DNA of 64,000 nucleotides from Arundinibacter roseus (GCF_004348825.1 NZ_SMJU01000001.1:248001-312000), one strand, 5' to 3'. Counted from the stretch's first letter, positions 53,198 to 62,683 are shown. Program-made: numbers and translations. The notes: generated by a model not told the origin, from the sequence alone.

Positions 53198-54730
53198 ATG
53201 AAAAAATGTATGAGAAATCGGCTCAATCAGGCATTTCTGAGCCTGGGCGTGGTGCTGCTAGCCTTTTTACACCAATCCTGCGAAGACCATCGTCTTCCCC
53301 CTGCTGCTCTTGATCTACCCGATCAGATGTTCTACGCATTGACCAGCACTAATCAATTGTACGAACTAAACGTTCAGAACACAGCCACACCTTTACGCAC
53401 AATTACAGTTTCGGGTCTTCAATCGGGCGAAACACTGCTGGGTATTGATTTTCGGCCAGCCACCGGGCAGCTTTACGGAGTTGGCAGCAGTAGTCGGCTT
53501 TACCACATTAACCTCGGCTCAGGGGCTGCCACGGCTCTAGGAGACGGACCATTTTCACCAGCGATTGAAGGTACAATGGTAGGTTTCGATTTTAACCCTA
53601 CGGTAGACCGTATCCGCCTCGTGACCAATACAACGCAGGATTTGCGGCTGCATCCCGAACTCGGAACGGTAGTAGCCGTAGATGGAAACCTGAATGGATA
53701 TCCCAACCCGATGGTGGCGGCAGTAGCCTATACCAACAGTTTTGCCGGGGCTACGACTACGCAACTATTTGATATTGATGCCAGTACCGACAAACTTTAC
53801 TTACAAGATCCGCCCAATGACGGTGGACTAAAAGAAGTAGGGCTGCTGGGATTGGATATTTCGGCAGTTGGTGGTTTTGATATTTCGCCCGACAGCAACT
53901 ACGGCATTGCCTCCGTGCTGTTTAACGGCACCTGGGAACTCAACTACGTAGATTTGTCGACTGGCCGCCTTCAAAAATTAGGCGATTTGCCCGCCGGAAC
54001 TATCACCGGAATCGCAATTCCGGCCCGGCCCGTGGCCTATGCGGTGGATATGTCCAATACGCTCCACATCTTCAATCCTGCGGCTTCTTCCATTTCAACC
54101 ATCACCCGTTCTATTGGTGGGCTGCCAACCGGCGTCACCATCGAAGGCATTGATTTCCGTCCGTTTAACGGTCAGCTGCATGCGCTTGGAAGTAACGGTT
54201 CTCTCTATACTATCAACCTGGCCAACGGTATGGCTACCATGCTTTCTACGCTGAATGTAACGCTGAGCGGATCAAGTTTTGGTGTGGATTTTAATCCCGT
54301 AGCCGACCGGCTACGCATTGTAAGCAACGACCGTCAGAATCTTCGGGTTAATGTTACCACGGGCGCAACGCTTACCGACGGCACGCTTACGCCGGCGATG
54401 GGAGTACCGTTTATAAATGGTGCTGCGTATACCAATAGTTTTGCGGGTACAACGTCTACGGTTTTGTATGACATTGATAGCCAAAGCGGTATGCTCTTTA
54501 AGCAAGACCCGCCAAATGATGGTGGACTGCAACCCATTGGCAGCCTGGGCATTACCATTGATGCGGCCAACGGATTTGATATTGGCGGTACGTCTGGCAT
54601 TGCCTATGCGCTTTTGACCGTCGGTGGAAACACCGGTTTGTACTCAATCAACCTTACTACGGGAGCCGCAACAAAGATTACGGATTTCCCGGCAGCCGTG
54701 AAGGGTTTTGCGCTGGGTTTTGAGTTGTAG
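53198..54730 (+). CDS. lipoprotein with two DUF4394 domains
   Basis: Predicted lipoprotein of 510 residues (lipobox FLHQSC, C28). It consists of two tandem DUF4394 propeller-like domains (about 40-275 and 285-510). Each carries FRPxxGQLxxxGS, GxDFNPxxDRxRxVxN, AYTNSFAG and DPPNDGGL, so it arose by internal duplication. The domain is common in secreted proteins and its ligand is unknown. It has its own strong terminator. The start at 53198 has a second ATG five codons in. Confidence 0.9.
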   Translation: MKKCMRNRLNQAFLSLGVVLLAFLHQSCEDHRLPPAALDLPDQMFYALTSTNQLYELNVQNTATPLRTITVSGLQSGETLLGIDFRPATGQLYGVGSSSRLYHINLGSGAATALGDGPFSPAIEGTMVGFDFNPTVDRIRLVTNTTQDLRLHPELGTVVAVDGNLNGYPNPMVAAVAYTNSFAGATTTQLFDIDASTDKLYLQDPPNDGGLKEVGLLGLDISAVGGFDISPDSNYGIASVLFNGTWELNYVDLSTGRLQKLGDLPAGTITGIAIPARPVAYAVDMSNTLHIFNPAASSISTITRSIGGLPTGVTIEGIDFRPFNGQLHALGSNGSLYTINLANGMATMLSTLNVTLSGSSFGVDFNPVADRLRIVSNDRQNLRVNVTTGATLTDGTLTPAMGVPFINGAAYTNSFAGTTSTVLYDIDSQSGMLFKQDPPNDGGLQPIGSLGITIDAANGFDIGGTSGIAYALLTVGGNTGLYSINLTTGAATKITDFPAAVKGFALGFEL

Positions 54731-54760
54731 GGAAATAGAATTTAGTAAAGAATGATCAAA

Positions 54761-54805
54761 AAAAAGGTCGTCGGCAGGGAATACCCACCGACGACCTTTT
54801 TCTTT
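54761..54805. terminator. bidirectional terminator between DUF4394 and barrel genes
   Basis: Perfect 14-bp stem, AAAAAGGTCGTCGG (54761-54774) with its complement at 54788-54801, A-rich before and T-rich after. Confidence 0.9.
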
Positions 54806-54825
54806 TATACGAAATGTTCTTTAAA

Positions 54826-55350
54826 TCAGAACTTGAAAGAAAGACCAGCCTGCAACGTACCAAATCCGGAACCGAGCTCAGCAAATACACCTAAATTAGG
54901 TTTGAAGTAATACTTACCGCCAATGTGACCCAGGAAAAGAATACCGCTTCCGTAGTTGCTTCCACCCAAACCGATGCCATCATAATTCCAGCTGATATTA
55001 CGGTATCCAAGACCTAAACCAGCATATAAATCAATCATATCATTGTCGAGATTAAGAAGCTCGTTGAAGTGATACGAACCGCGAGCACCAATCGTAAGTA
55101 CTGACCAGCGAACACCAGAACCCAGGTAATTGGAACGGCCCGAAAAGCCACCCAACGCGCCCACGCTGATCGCATCATGAATACCTACCTCAAAGGAGCC
55201 ACCCAAGCCAAGGCCACCAGCACCATAGGTACCAAGTCCAACCCCTACATTGAGTAGTTTATCACCTTTTTGATAGGATTGAGCCATTACGCCTTCGGCT
55301 GAAAACACCAGAAGAGCGACTAAAAACAGGGAAGAGAAAATCTTTTTCAT
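54826..55350 (-). CDS. small outer-membrane beta-barrel protein
   Basis: Barrel protein of 174 residues with a clear signal peptide (FSSLFLVALLVFSAEGVMAQ) from the ATG at 55350; 22 extra codons upstream are rejected. Strands such as LLNVGVGLGTYGAGGLGLGGSFE, ARGSYHF, MIDLYAGLGLGYRN and the end LQAGLSFKF with terminal phenylalanine fit an eight-stranded OmpA/OmpX-like barrel. Function unknown. Confidence 0.82.
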   Translation of the reverse strand: MKKIFSSLFLVALLVFSAEGVMAQSYQKGDKLLNVGVGLGTYGAGGLGLGGSFEVGIHDAISVGALGGFSGRSNYLGSGVRWSVLTIGARGSYHFNELLNLDNDMIDLYAGLGLGYRNISWNYDGIGLGGSNYGSGILFLGHIGGKYYFKPNLGVFAELGSGFGTLQAGLSFKF

Positions 55351-55673
55351 GATCAATAGAGTAGTTACGTGAAAAAATTGTTGGCACAAATTAATGCGTT
55401 TATTTCCATGCCGCAAAAGCCCAAAATCCGGAACTTATTATTCGGTCATGAATATCAAACAAACACACCATTCGAGTGAGTAAAAGTACCAATTTTGAAA
55501 ACAAAATAACTGACTACAATTAATTTCCTCTATGTTTTCTATCTTTTTTTGAAAGATCTACCCGTCACCACGTATCTTTTTTTAACAGGTATACTGGTGA
55601 TTTTCAGGGAATCTATTCGCAAGTACCCGACAGATAATTAAAACAAATAAACCTACGGATACTTTCTCCCTCA
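55351..55673. other. 323-bp intergenic region, nothing recognised
   Basis: AT-rich DNA between two minus-strand genes. No open frame of protein-like composition, hairpin with U-tract, RNA gene or repeat was seen. Confidence 0.5.
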
Positions 55674-56348
55674 TTAGGGATTGACATATTCTTTTTTTAA
55701 TTTTTCTTTAAACACCTTTTTAAACTTGTCCAGTTTAGGCGCAATCACATACGCGCAGTAGCCCTGATCCGGATTCCTGGCAAAGTAATCCTGATGATAT
55801 TCTTCGGCTACAAAAAAAGGTTCTTCGGGAGTGATTTCCGTAACGATCGGGCGGGGATATGCACCCGATTTGTTAAGTTCGGTGCGGGCCGCTTCGGCGA
55901 GGGCTCGCTGTTCGTCGGAATGGTAAAAAATGACGGAACGATACTGCGTTCCAACATCATTGCCCTGCCGGTTGAGCGTGGTCGGATCGTGGCTACGGAA
56001 GAAAGCTTCCAGCAATTCGGTGTAGGTAACTTTGGCAGGATCGTAGGTAATCTGTACGCATTCGGCATGTCCGGTAGTGCCTGTACATACTTCTTTATAA
56101 CTTGGATTGGGTTTTTCACCGCCGGCATAGCCCGACACTACATCGGCGACGCCTTCCATGGTTTCAAAAACCGCCTCGGTGCACCAGAAGCAACCCGTCC
56201 CGAAGGTGGCAATAGCCATTCCATCGGCAACATTTGTGGCTTGATTTGTCATCATTTTTTTCTTTTTGTTGGTTTGAGCAATTACCCGTTTCGCAGAAAT
56301 TGCAAGGAATAAAGCCGCAAAAAATACGGTAAAGAGAATCGTTTTCAT
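55674..56348 (-). CDS. msrA: peptide-methionine (S)-S-oxide reductase MsrA, exported
   Basis: Repairs oxidised methionine. The active site is FGTGCFWCTEAVF, with the catalytic cysteine in GCFWC. Further family motifs are VVSGYAGG, YKEVCTGTTGHAECVQI and HDPTTLNRQGNDVGTQYRS. At 224 residues it is longer than cytosolic MsrA because of a signal peptide (KTILFTVFFAALFLAIS...VIAQ), so it should act in the periplasm. No msrB is fused or adjacent. It is divergent from hemJ. Confidence 0.94.
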   Translation of the reverse strand: MKTILFTVFFAALFLAISAKRVIAQTNKKKKMMTNQATNVADGMAIATFGTGCFWCTEAVFETMEGVADVVSGYAGGEKPNPSYKEVCTGTTGHAECVQITYDPAKVTYTELLEAFFRSHDPTTLNRQGNDVGTQYRSVIFYHSDEQRALAEAARTELNKSGAYPRPIVTEITPEEPFFVAEEYHQDYFARNPDQGYCAYVIAPKLDKFKKVFKEKLKKEYVNP

Positions 56349-56452
56349 GAGCCGATCTGGATGTTTGGAAAAGAACTGTGCCTGGTTTTCAATCAGAACT
56401 TCACATAGCCCAAAGCTCGTTGATGAGCGATTCGTAGTAGTCCTAATTGTCG

Positions 56453-56460
56453 TACCTTTG
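56453..56460 (+). promoter_or_regulatory. candidate -7 element for hemJ
   Basis: TACCTTTG, a very common form of the Bacteroidota -7 element, 72 bp before the ATG at 56533. Confidence 0.45.
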
Positions 56461-56532
56461 CGGCTGGTATCACTACTTACTTAAACCATTCAGCCGGACA
56501 GAAAGTTTTTGATTCGGAAGAAGTAAACACGC

Positions 56533-57075
56533 ATGGCTTATCTCTATATAAAGTCGCTTCACATCATATTTGTCGTCAGTTGGTTTGCCGGGCTGTTTTA
56601 CATGCCCCGGTTGCTTGTGTATCATACCGAAGCCAACGCCCGTCCCGACGCCGAGCGGGCGATTCTTTTTCAGCAATTTATCAAAATGGAAGGCCTGCTT
56701 TTTCGGGCCATTATGGTGCCGGCCATGTGGCTGACGCTGCTCACCGGAACTGCCATGCTATACCTGATGCCCGATTGGCTCAGTCAGGGATGGATGCACA
56801 TCAAGCTGACGTTTGTGCTGGGTTTGGTGGGGTATCATCTCTATACGCGCCGGCTGCTGTATGAAGTAAAGGCCGGACGTTTTCGGTTTTCGTCGTTTCA
56901 GCTGCGGCTTTGGAACGAAGTTGCCACAGTTTTTCTATTCGCTATTGTCTTTTTGGTTATTTTGAAAAGTACAGTTCAATGGCTGTGGGGTGTAGGTGGG
57001 CTTGTGCTGTTTGCGGTTATTATCATGAGTGCCGTGCGCATAGCCCGAAACCGACGGGAAAAGAAGCAGAATTAG
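56533..57075 (+). CDS. hemJ: protoporphyrinogen oxidase HemJ
   Basis: Inner-membrane haem-pathway enzyme of 180 residues that oxidises protoporphyrinogen IX. It has four to five helices, the conserved histidine H10 in SLHIIFVVSWFAGLFYMPRL and the conserved lysine K91 in MHIKLTFVL, both known to matter in HemJ. Length is typical. It ends 2 bp before a perfect bidirectional terminator shared with tRNA-Leu. No other hem gene is nearby. Confidence 0.9.
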   Translation: MAYLYIKSLHIIFVVSWFAGLFYMPRLLVYHTEANARPDAERAILFQQFIKMEGLLFRAIMVPAMWLTLLTGTAMLYLMPDWLSQGWMHIKLTFVLGLVGYHLYTRRLLYEVKAGRFRFSSFQLRLWNEVATVFLFAIVFLVILKSTVQWLWGVGGLVLFAVIIMSAVRIARNRREKKQN

Positions 57076-57076
57076 A

Positions 57077-57122
57077 CATAACAAAAAAACCTTCGGAAGT
57101 TTCCGAAGGTTTTTTTGTTATG
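57077..57122. terminator. bidirectional terminator between hemJ and tRNA-Leu
   Basis: Perfect 22-bp inverted repeat (57077-57098 with 57101-57122), core CCTTCGGAA, with seven As and seven Ts in the arms. It starts just after the hemJ stop and touches the 3' end of the tRNA. Confidence 0.92.
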
Positions 57123-57206
57123 TGACGAAGGCGAGACTCGAACTCGCATGTCCGTAAAGACACACGCCCCTGAAACGTGCGTGTCTACCAATTCCACCAC
57201 TTCGCC
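57123..57206 (-). tRNA. tRNA-Leu (anticodon CAG)
   Basis: 84-nt class II tRNA on the minus strand. The acceptor stem is GGCGAAG with CTTCGTC and discriminator A (one G-U pair). The D-arm has GGTAGACAC, the anticodon stem is CACGT/GCGTG with loop TTCAGGG (anticodon CAG), and the variable arm is TGTC/GACA. The T-arm is GCGAG-TTCGAGT-CTCGC. CCA is not encoded. Confidence 0.95.
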
Positions 57207-57318
57207 GTTTTCTGATTGGGCTACAAAGATAAAAGTATCCGGAGCAGTTCTGCAAGCATTTAAAAAAAGAAAATCCAGAACGTTCAAATGGTAAACTCCG
57301 TGCCAAATTTATCCCGCG

Positions 57319-58716
57319 CTAAACCACGAAGCTTTCGTGCATAGCAGGTATATGAACATGCTGAAAACCAGCTTTTTGAAGTTTCAGTTTGAAGGCAACC
57401 TGCGTTTCGTATTCGCCATGAACCAAAAAGACATGCTCGACTCTCGACGCATCCTGACAGGACAAAAATTGCAGCATTTCGTTATAATCGCCGTGGGCGG
57501 AAAACGAATTGAGCGTTTCTATGCTGGCATTCACCTGATATTCTTCGCCAAAAATACGGACCGTTTTGTCGCCGCGCTTCAACGCTCCGGCCAATGTATT
57601 AGGTGCCGCATAACCTACCATCAGAATGGTAGTAGATGAATCTTCAATCGAGTTTTTGATATGATGCTTGATGCGCCCGGCCTCCGCCATGCCCGAGGCC
57701 GAAATAATAATGCAGGGTTCTTTTTTGGTATTCAGCGCTTTGGACTCTTCTACATCGGAAATATAATGCAGGTAAGGAAAGGCAAATGCATCGCCATCCC
57801 GCTCTATGTATTCCAGAATATCCGGGTTAAAATACGCTTCATTTTCTTTCATAATCTGCGTAGCTTTTATGGCCAGCGGGCTATCAATATATACCGGGAT
57901 TCGCGGCAACCGTCCGCTGCTCGACAGCTGATCCAGCGAATAGATCAATTCTTGTGTACGGTCGACGGCAAATGCAGGAATCAGCAATTTTCCCTGATTT
58001 TCTACACAGGTCTTATGGACAATACGTTGCAAATGTGCCTGCAAGTCGGGCTGAGGCTCGTGCAGGCGGTCTCCGTAGGTAGACTCACAAATCAGGATGT
58101 CAGCTTGTGGAAAAGGGTCAGGTTTGCGTAAAATCTGATCTTCGGGCCTGCCAATATCTCCTGTGAAGGTTACACGTTTGAACGTACCATTATCCCGAAT
58201 CGTTAAATGCACGGCGGCACTTCCTAAAATATGGGCCGCATCGGTAAAAAACACGTCTACTTCATCGGCACCAAGGTGAAACGTTTGTCCGTATTGTACT
58301 GGTTTAAATAATTTGAGGGCACGCTGCGCATCTTCCGAATCATACAGCAAATCGAGCAGGTTGCGTCCTTGACGCCGCCGCCTGGCATTGATGCGTTCGA
58401 GGTCTTTTTCCTGAATGTAAGCACTGTCCATCAACATAATACCACATAAATCTGCCGTAGCGGAGGTACAATAAATGGGTCCTTTAAATCCCTTTTTTAC
58501 CAGACGAGGAATCAGCCCGGCGTGGTCAATGTGCGCATGAGACAAGATCAGGTAATCTATTTCAGAAGGTTTGAAACCAAAATCCTGGTTGAGGTCGTCG
58601 GTTTGAATGCCCTGAAAAAGCCCGCAATCCAGCAGAATTTTCGTGCCTTTTTCGGTAGTAATCAGGTGTTTGCTTCCCGTAACGGTGCGTGCGGCGCCAA
58701 AAAACTGTATTTGCAT
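57319..58716 (-). CDS. MBL-fold beta-CASP nuclease
   Basis: Metallo-beta-lactamase-fold ribonuclease of 465 residues. The zinc motifs are LSHAHIDHAGLIP (HxHxDH), FTGDIGRPE and the late VHGEYE, with a beta-CASP insert containing CESTYGDR and IYIDSPLA-type VYIDSPLAIKA and an RMBL C-terminus (SFSAHGDY). It resembles archaeal/bacterial CPSF-like exonucleases rather than RNase J, lacking RNase J's extra C-terminal domain. It probably acts in RNA processing. hpt lies 84 bp upstream on the same strand. Confidence 0.92.
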   Translation of the reverse strand: MQIQFFGAARTVTGSKHLITTEKGTKILLDCGLFQGIQTDDLNQDFGFKPSEIDYLILSHAHIDHAGLIPRLVKKGFKGPIYCTSATADLCGIMLMDSAYIQEKDLERINARRRRQGRNLLDLLYDSEDAQRALKLFKPVQYGQTFHLGADEVDVFFTDAAHILGSAAVHLTIRDNGTFKRVTFTGDIGRPEDQILRKPDPFPQADILICESTYGDRLHEPQPDLQAHLQRIVHKTCVENQGKLLIPAFAVDRTQELIYSLDQLSSSGRLPRIPVYIDSPLAIKATQIMKENEAYFNPDILEYIERDGDAFAFPYLHYISDVEESKALNTKKEPCIIISASGMAEAGRIKHHIKNSIEDSSTTILMVGYAAPNTLAGALKRGDKTVRIFGEEYQVNASIETLNSFSAHGDYNEMLQFLSCQDASRVEHVFLVHGEYETQVAFKLKLQKAGFQHVHIPAMHESFVV

Positions 58717-58800
58717 AGGAATTTGAATAATAATCTGCCAGAGGAACTATCTATTTTCTAATAAAGCCGACCACCAACCTACGTATACTTGCATTGCAGG

Positions 58801-59331
58801 TTATTCGGCCAATACGTAGATCGAATCCAGGTTTCTACCCTGCTCATCGTAGTCGAGGCCATAGCCGACCACAAAACGGTTCTCGATTTCGAAGCCAATA
58901 TACCGAAGGTCAACGGGTTGTTTAAGCGCATCGGGTTTGTGTAAAAGCGTAGCAACTTCTACGCTTTCAGCGCCTTTTTGCCGGAGCTGCGCTACAAGTT
59001 GGGCCATTGTCAGGCCGGTATCCACGATGTCTTCCACCAGCACCACGTGCCGGTTTTCTACGGATTCTTCCAAACCCATAATCTGTTTGACCCGCCCCGA
59101 CGACTCCATACTTTCGTAGGACGCAAGCCGCACAAAAGTGATTTCGCAGGGAATCGTTACGTGTTTGAATAGCTCTGCCGAAAACATAAATGCGCCTTTG
59201 AGTACCACTATGAACAAGGGCATTTTACCTTTGTAATCCTCGTTGAGTTGGTGGGCTACCTGAGCGATGCGCGCTTCAAGCGCGGCGGGAGAAAGGAAGG
59301 GTACAAACGTTTTGTTTCGGATGGTTATCAT
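58801..59331 (-). CDS. hpt: hypoxanthine phosphoribosyltransferase
   Basis: Purine-salvage enzyme of 176 residues that makes IMP/GMP from the bases and PRPP. The PRPP loop is VVLVEDIVDTGLT; VVLKGAFMF and DLRYIGFEIENRFVVGYGLDYDE are the other active-site segments. The ATG at 59331 (MITIRNKTF) gives normal length; 20 upstream codons are rejected. Confidence 0.94.
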   Translation of the reverse strand: MITIRNKTFVPFLSPAALEARIAQVAHQLNEDYKGKMPLFIVVLKGAFMFSAELFKHVTIPCEITFVRLASYESMESSGRVKQIMGLEESVENRHVVLVEDIVDTGLTMAQLVAQLRQKGAESVEVATLLHKPDALKQPVDLRYIGFEIENRFVVGYGLDYDEQGRNLDSIYVLAE

Positions 59332-59439
59332 AGTTCTAATTCTCAATTCGGGCCAAATTAAACCATTTTTTAAAAACCCACCGTACAACAAACGGAAAAT
59401 AAGAATCCGGCGTTACTAATGACATATTTTGAGTGAGTT

Positions 59440-60675
59440 ATGAACATGCAACGAATGACCAAAAAAATAATTCAATTTCTTTCTTTTGCTCTCCTGATAT
59501 TTCCGGCGCAGGCGCAGCTATATTCGGCGTCGGATCTGGACAAAAATTATGATTTATTACTGAAAAATCCAGGTGTACAGATCGAAGCTACGGAAGCGAT
59601 TAATCTGCTGTACAACTATAAATTTGAAGAAGCCGATAAAGAATTTCGCTGGCTCAAATACCGCTACCCCAAACACCCGATGCCGCACTTTCTAATGGGA
59701 TTGGCCGAGTGGTGGAAAATCGTGCCTAATACCGACAACACGGCCTACGACAATCGATTGCTGGCACATCTGGATTCGTGTATTGTGTTGGCCGAACAAT
59801 TGTATGAAGAAAAGGAAAATAAGGTAGAACCTTCGTTTTTTCTGGCCGCTGCCTATGCATTCAAAGGAAGGCTGTACTCAGAGCGCAAGCAATGGACCAA
59901 GGCAACTTTTGCCGGAAAAAACTCGCTGAAATACCTTGAAAAAAGCAAAGGCTACGGCGATTTAAGTCCCGAGTTGCTTTTCGGAGATGGTGTGTATAAT
60001 TATTATTCCGAATGGATTCCGCAGGAGTACCCCATTTTGAAGCCGGTCTTGATTTTCTTTCAGAAAGGAAATAAAAAACTAGGTACAAAACAGCTCGAAA
60101 CGGTGGCCAACAATGCTTTTTACACACGGGTAGAAGCGCGCTATTTTTTGTTGCAGATTTACAGCATGGAAAATCAGCATGCCAAAGCCTACGATATGGC
60201 CAAGTATATGTGGCAAACGTTTCCGGACAATCCGTACTTTGAGCGCTACTTCTGCCGCTCCGCTTTCGTAACCGGCCACATGGCTGAGGCGCAACAGGCC
60301 GCCCGTAACATCCTGTCAAAAATAGATCAAAAAATGCCTGGCTACGAAGGAGTTAGTGGACGAAATGCGGCCTATGTACTGGCTTATTACGCACACAACT
60401 ACGCCCGAAACTATACCGAAGCAGCGGAGTTTTACCAAAAAGCAATCAATTTTTCGGCCCAAACCAATTCGCTTAATGCCGGCTATTACGTGTCATCGCT
60501 GATTGGTTTGGGTAAAATCGCCGAAGTTCAGAAAAACCTGACCGAAGCGCAGCGCTACTACAAATTGGCTCTCGACAAAGCTGACCGCAAGTCTAACCAA
60601 CATGACGAAGCAAAAAAGGCGATTGATAACCTGAAAAAAGCCCGGCGGAATGACCGACGGGCTAAGCGTAAATAA
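59440..60675 (+). CDS. exported TPR-repeat protein
   Basis: Protein of 411 residues with a signal peptide (IIQFLSFALLIFPAQAQ) and helical repeats: YNYKFEEADKEFRWLKYRYPKHP, FLAAAYAFKGRLYSERKQW, NYTEAAEFYQKAINFS and KNLTEAQRYYKLALDKA. It is a conserved Bacteroidota type of unknown function, probably a periplasmic scaffold. The C-terminus is very basic (KKARRNDRRAKRK). It starts from divergent DNA next to hpt. Confidence 0.85.
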   Translation: MNMQRMTKKIIQFLSFALLIFPAQAQLYSASDLDKNYDLLLKNPGVQIEATEAINLLYNYKFEEADKEFRWLKYRYPKHPMPHFLMGLAEWWKIVPNTDNTAYDNRLLAHLDSCIVLAEQLYEEKENKVEPSFFLAAAYAFKGRLYSERKQWTKATFAGKNSLKYLEKSKGYGDLSPELLFGDGVYNYYSEWIPQEYPILKPVLIFFQKGNKKLGTKQLETVANNAFYTRVEARYFLLQIYSMENQHAKAYDMAKYMWQTFPDNPYFERYFCRSAFVTGHMAEAQQAARNILSKIDQKMPGYEGVSGRNAAYVLAYYAHNYARNYTEAAEFYQKAINFSAQTNSLNAGYYVSSLIGLGKIAEVQKNLTEAQRYYKLALDKADRKSNQHDEAKKAIDNLKKARRNDRRAKRK

Positions 60676-60729
60676 GGAAAAGGCAGGAAAGTACTGATTC
60701 AGAAACGGCTGCGCGCCTGCTGATATTTT

Positions 60730-61203
60730 TCAGGGAAGGGGCAGCGTTTTACTTTCTTTAAATGTAGAAAGGATCACCATCGTTTGGGTGCTTGCAACCT
60801 CTTCAATTTCGTTTATCTTTTCCAGCATCAGTTTTTGATACGTGCTGATATCTTTGGAAATTACTTTCAGCAAAAAATCTCCGGTTCCGGTAATGTGGTG
60901 ACATTCAATAATATCGGCAATCGAATTGACTTTTTCCACGAACGATTCCGTCACGACTTTCTTATGCCCCACAAGCGTAATTTGCACAAATGTGGTTACA
61001 CCAAGTCCTACTTTCTCAGGATCGAGCTGTGCATGATAGCTTTTGATTATACCGGCCTGTTCCAGTTTTTTGACGCGTTCAAGGGTAGGTGCGGGAGAAA
61101 GACCGATTTCTTTGGAAAGTTGCGCGTTAGTAATTTTTGCGTTGGATTGTAGTATTTCTAGTACCTTCCGATCTATCTGATCAAGTTTTAATGTAGAAGA
61201 CAT
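60730..61203 (-). CDS. Lrp/AsnC family transcriptional regulator
   Basis: Regulator of 157 residues with an N-terminal winged helix (LDQIDRKVLEILQSNAKITNAQLSKEIGLSPAPTLERVKKLEQAGII) and a C-terminal RAM domain that senses amino acids (GTGDFLLKVISKDISTYQKLM). Its regulon is unknown. A TAnnTTTG element lies 42 bp upstream. Confidence 0.95.
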   Translation of the reverse strand: MSSTLKLDQIDRKVLEILQSNAKITNAQLSKEIGLSPAPTLERVKKLEQAGIIKSYHAQLDPEKVGLGVTTFVQITLVGHKKVVTESFVEKVNSIADIIECHHITGTGDFLLKVISKDISTYQKLMLEKINEIEEVASTQTMVILSTFKESKTLPLP

Positions 61204-61244
61204 TGCTCTGCAACGGATTAAAATTAGTCTGTAATTGAATCCCG

Positions 61245-61252
61245 CAAAGCTA
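61245..61252 (-). promoter_or_regulatory. candidate -7 element for the Lrp gene
   Basis: TAGCTTTG on the minus strand fits TAnnTTTG, 42 bp before the ATG. Confidence 0.4.
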
Positions 61253-61306
61253 GTCAGTTTCCAGAAGATTACGACAAATAAATAAGGGATTTTTCACCAA
61301 AAATAA

Positions 61307-61346
61307 AATTATCGTGGGTAAAAGCTCTTTTTCACCCACAATAATT
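61307..61346 (-). terminator. terminator after the TIGR03643 gene
   Basis: 13-bp stem with one mismatch (61307-61319 with 61334-61346). On the minus strand it is followed by TTTATTTTTGG. Confidence 0.55.
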
Positions 61347-61373
61347 AGGTTTTACGCTCAAATACTTCACCAA

Positions 61374-61673
61374 TTAATTTTTCCTCTTACTTATTTTATT
61401 GAGCGAAATTGAACGTTGTCGGTCGCACTTAAAGCGGGCATCGGTCACATTTGCTTTGGCCAAATGCTTGGTGGCGCGCCCTTGTACCCGGGCTCGCCAC
61501 CTGCGCCACGACGACGCTTTTAATTCTCTTCGCATAAGCTCAATAACCCCTTGTTCGGGCAGACCAAACTGCACCAAAATAGCATCAAAGGGAGTACGAT
61601 CTTCCCAGGCCATTTCGATGATCCGGTCAATTTCGGCGGGTGTTAGTGGGTTTTCCAGCGGCGATTTAGTCAT
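61374..61673 (-). CDS. TIGR03643/DUF2805 family small protein
   Basis: Protein of 99 residues with LTPAEIDRIIEMAWEDRTPFDAI and FGLPEQGVIELMRRELKASSWRRWRARVQGR, the signature of this conserved small family of unknown function. Tryptophan and arginine are abundant and the tail is strongly basic, which suggests nucleic acid contact. It begins 6 bp after the GDP-fucose synthase stop on the same strand, so the two are co-transcribed. Confidence 0.92.
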   Translation of the reverse strand: MTKSPLENPLTPAEIDRIIEMAWEDRTPFDAILVQFGLPEQGVIELMRRELKASSWRRWRARVQGRATKHLAKANVTDARFKCDRQRSISLNKISKRKN

Positions 61674-61679
61674 TATTAA

Positions 61680-62621
61680 TCATACGGCGTAAGCCTCCAT
61701 TTTACTCAAAAAATCCTGATACGTGGCTTTTATTCCAGTTTCGATGTCAATTTTGTGTTTCCAGCCCAGACCATGTAACTTACTCACGTCCATCAGCTTA
61801 CGAGGCGTTCCGTCAGGTTTTTCGGTATTCCAGTGAATGCTGCCTTCGTAACCAACTACCTTTTGAATTAATTCAGCTAATGCTTTGATCGTCAGGTCAT
61901 CGCCCACACCAATGTTAATGAGTTCGGGTTCATTATAATTTTCCATCAGAAAGCAGCAGGCCTCCGCGAGGTCGTCGGCATGCAGAAATTCGCGCCGGGG
62001 CGAGCCCGTTCCCCAAAGTTCAACAAAAGGATTACCGTTTACTTTTGCTTCATGAAACTTCCGAATCATAGCCGGCAACACGTGCGAATTGGCCAGGTCG
62101 TAGTTATCATTTGGGCCGTAAAGGTTGGTGGGCATCACTGAAATGAAATTACTTCCGTATTGGCTGCGGTAGGCTTCGCACATTTTTATACCCGTAATTT
62201 TGGCAATTGCGTAGGGTTCATTGGTAGGTTCGAGCACGCCTGTAAGCAGATATTCTTCTTTCAGCGGCTGTGGAGCCATTTTTGGGTAGATACACGACGA
62301 ACCGAGGAACATCAGTTTTTTGACGCCCGTGCGGTGTGCGCTGTCAATTACGTTATTTTGAATTTGGAGATTATCCAGTAGAAATTCGGCACGATACGTG
62401 TTATTAGCCATAATACCGCCTACTTTCGCTGCCGCCAGAAATACATAGTCAGGTTTCTCTTCCTCAAAAAATGTACAAACGGCTTCCTGATTCCGCAGGT
62501 CCAGCTCGGCAGAAGTACGGACTACAAAATTGGTGTAACCCTCGCTCAGGAGTTTCCGGTAAATGGCCGATCCCACCATGCCCCGGTGCCCGGCAATGTA
62601 AATCTTTGCGTCTTTTTCCAA
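61680..62621 (-). CDS. fcl: GDP-L-fucose synthase
   Basis: Epimerase/reductase of the SDR extended type, 313 residues, that makes GDP-L-fucose for surface glycans. The NADP loop is [11 protein letters not shown], the catalytic tyrosine and lysine are in YAIAKITG, with GSSCIYPK and [12 protein letters not shown] also present. The usual partner gmd is not in the window. A strong -7 candidate lies at 62676-62683. Confidence 0.95.
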   Translation of the reverse strand: MEKDAKIYIAGHRGMVGSAIYRKLLSEGYTNFVVRTSAELDLRNQEAVCTFFEEEKPDYVFLAAAKVGGIMANNTYRAEFLLDNLQIQNNVIDSAHRTGVKKLMFLGSSCIYPKMAPQPLKEEYLLTGVLEPTNEPYAIAKITGIKMCEAYRSQYGSNFISVMPTNLYGPNDNYDLANSHVLPAMIRKFHEAKVNGNPFVELWGTGSPRREFLHADDLAEACCFLMENYNEPELINIGVGDDLTIKALAELIQKVVGYEGSIHWNTEKPDGTPRKLMDVSKLHGLGWKHKIDIETGIKATYQDFLSKMEAYAV

Positions 62622-62675
62622 GATGAATAAAAGTTTATTAATTTGTAAATCAATATCAATGAGTCGTTTTCGTTA

Positions 62676-62683
62676 CAAAGGTA
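62676..62683 (-). promoter_or_regulatory. candidate -7 element for the fcl operon
   Basis: TACCTTTG on the minus strand, 55 bp before the fcl ATG, inside a GTTAC-AAAG-GTAAC palindrome (62672-62685). Confidence 0.45.
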
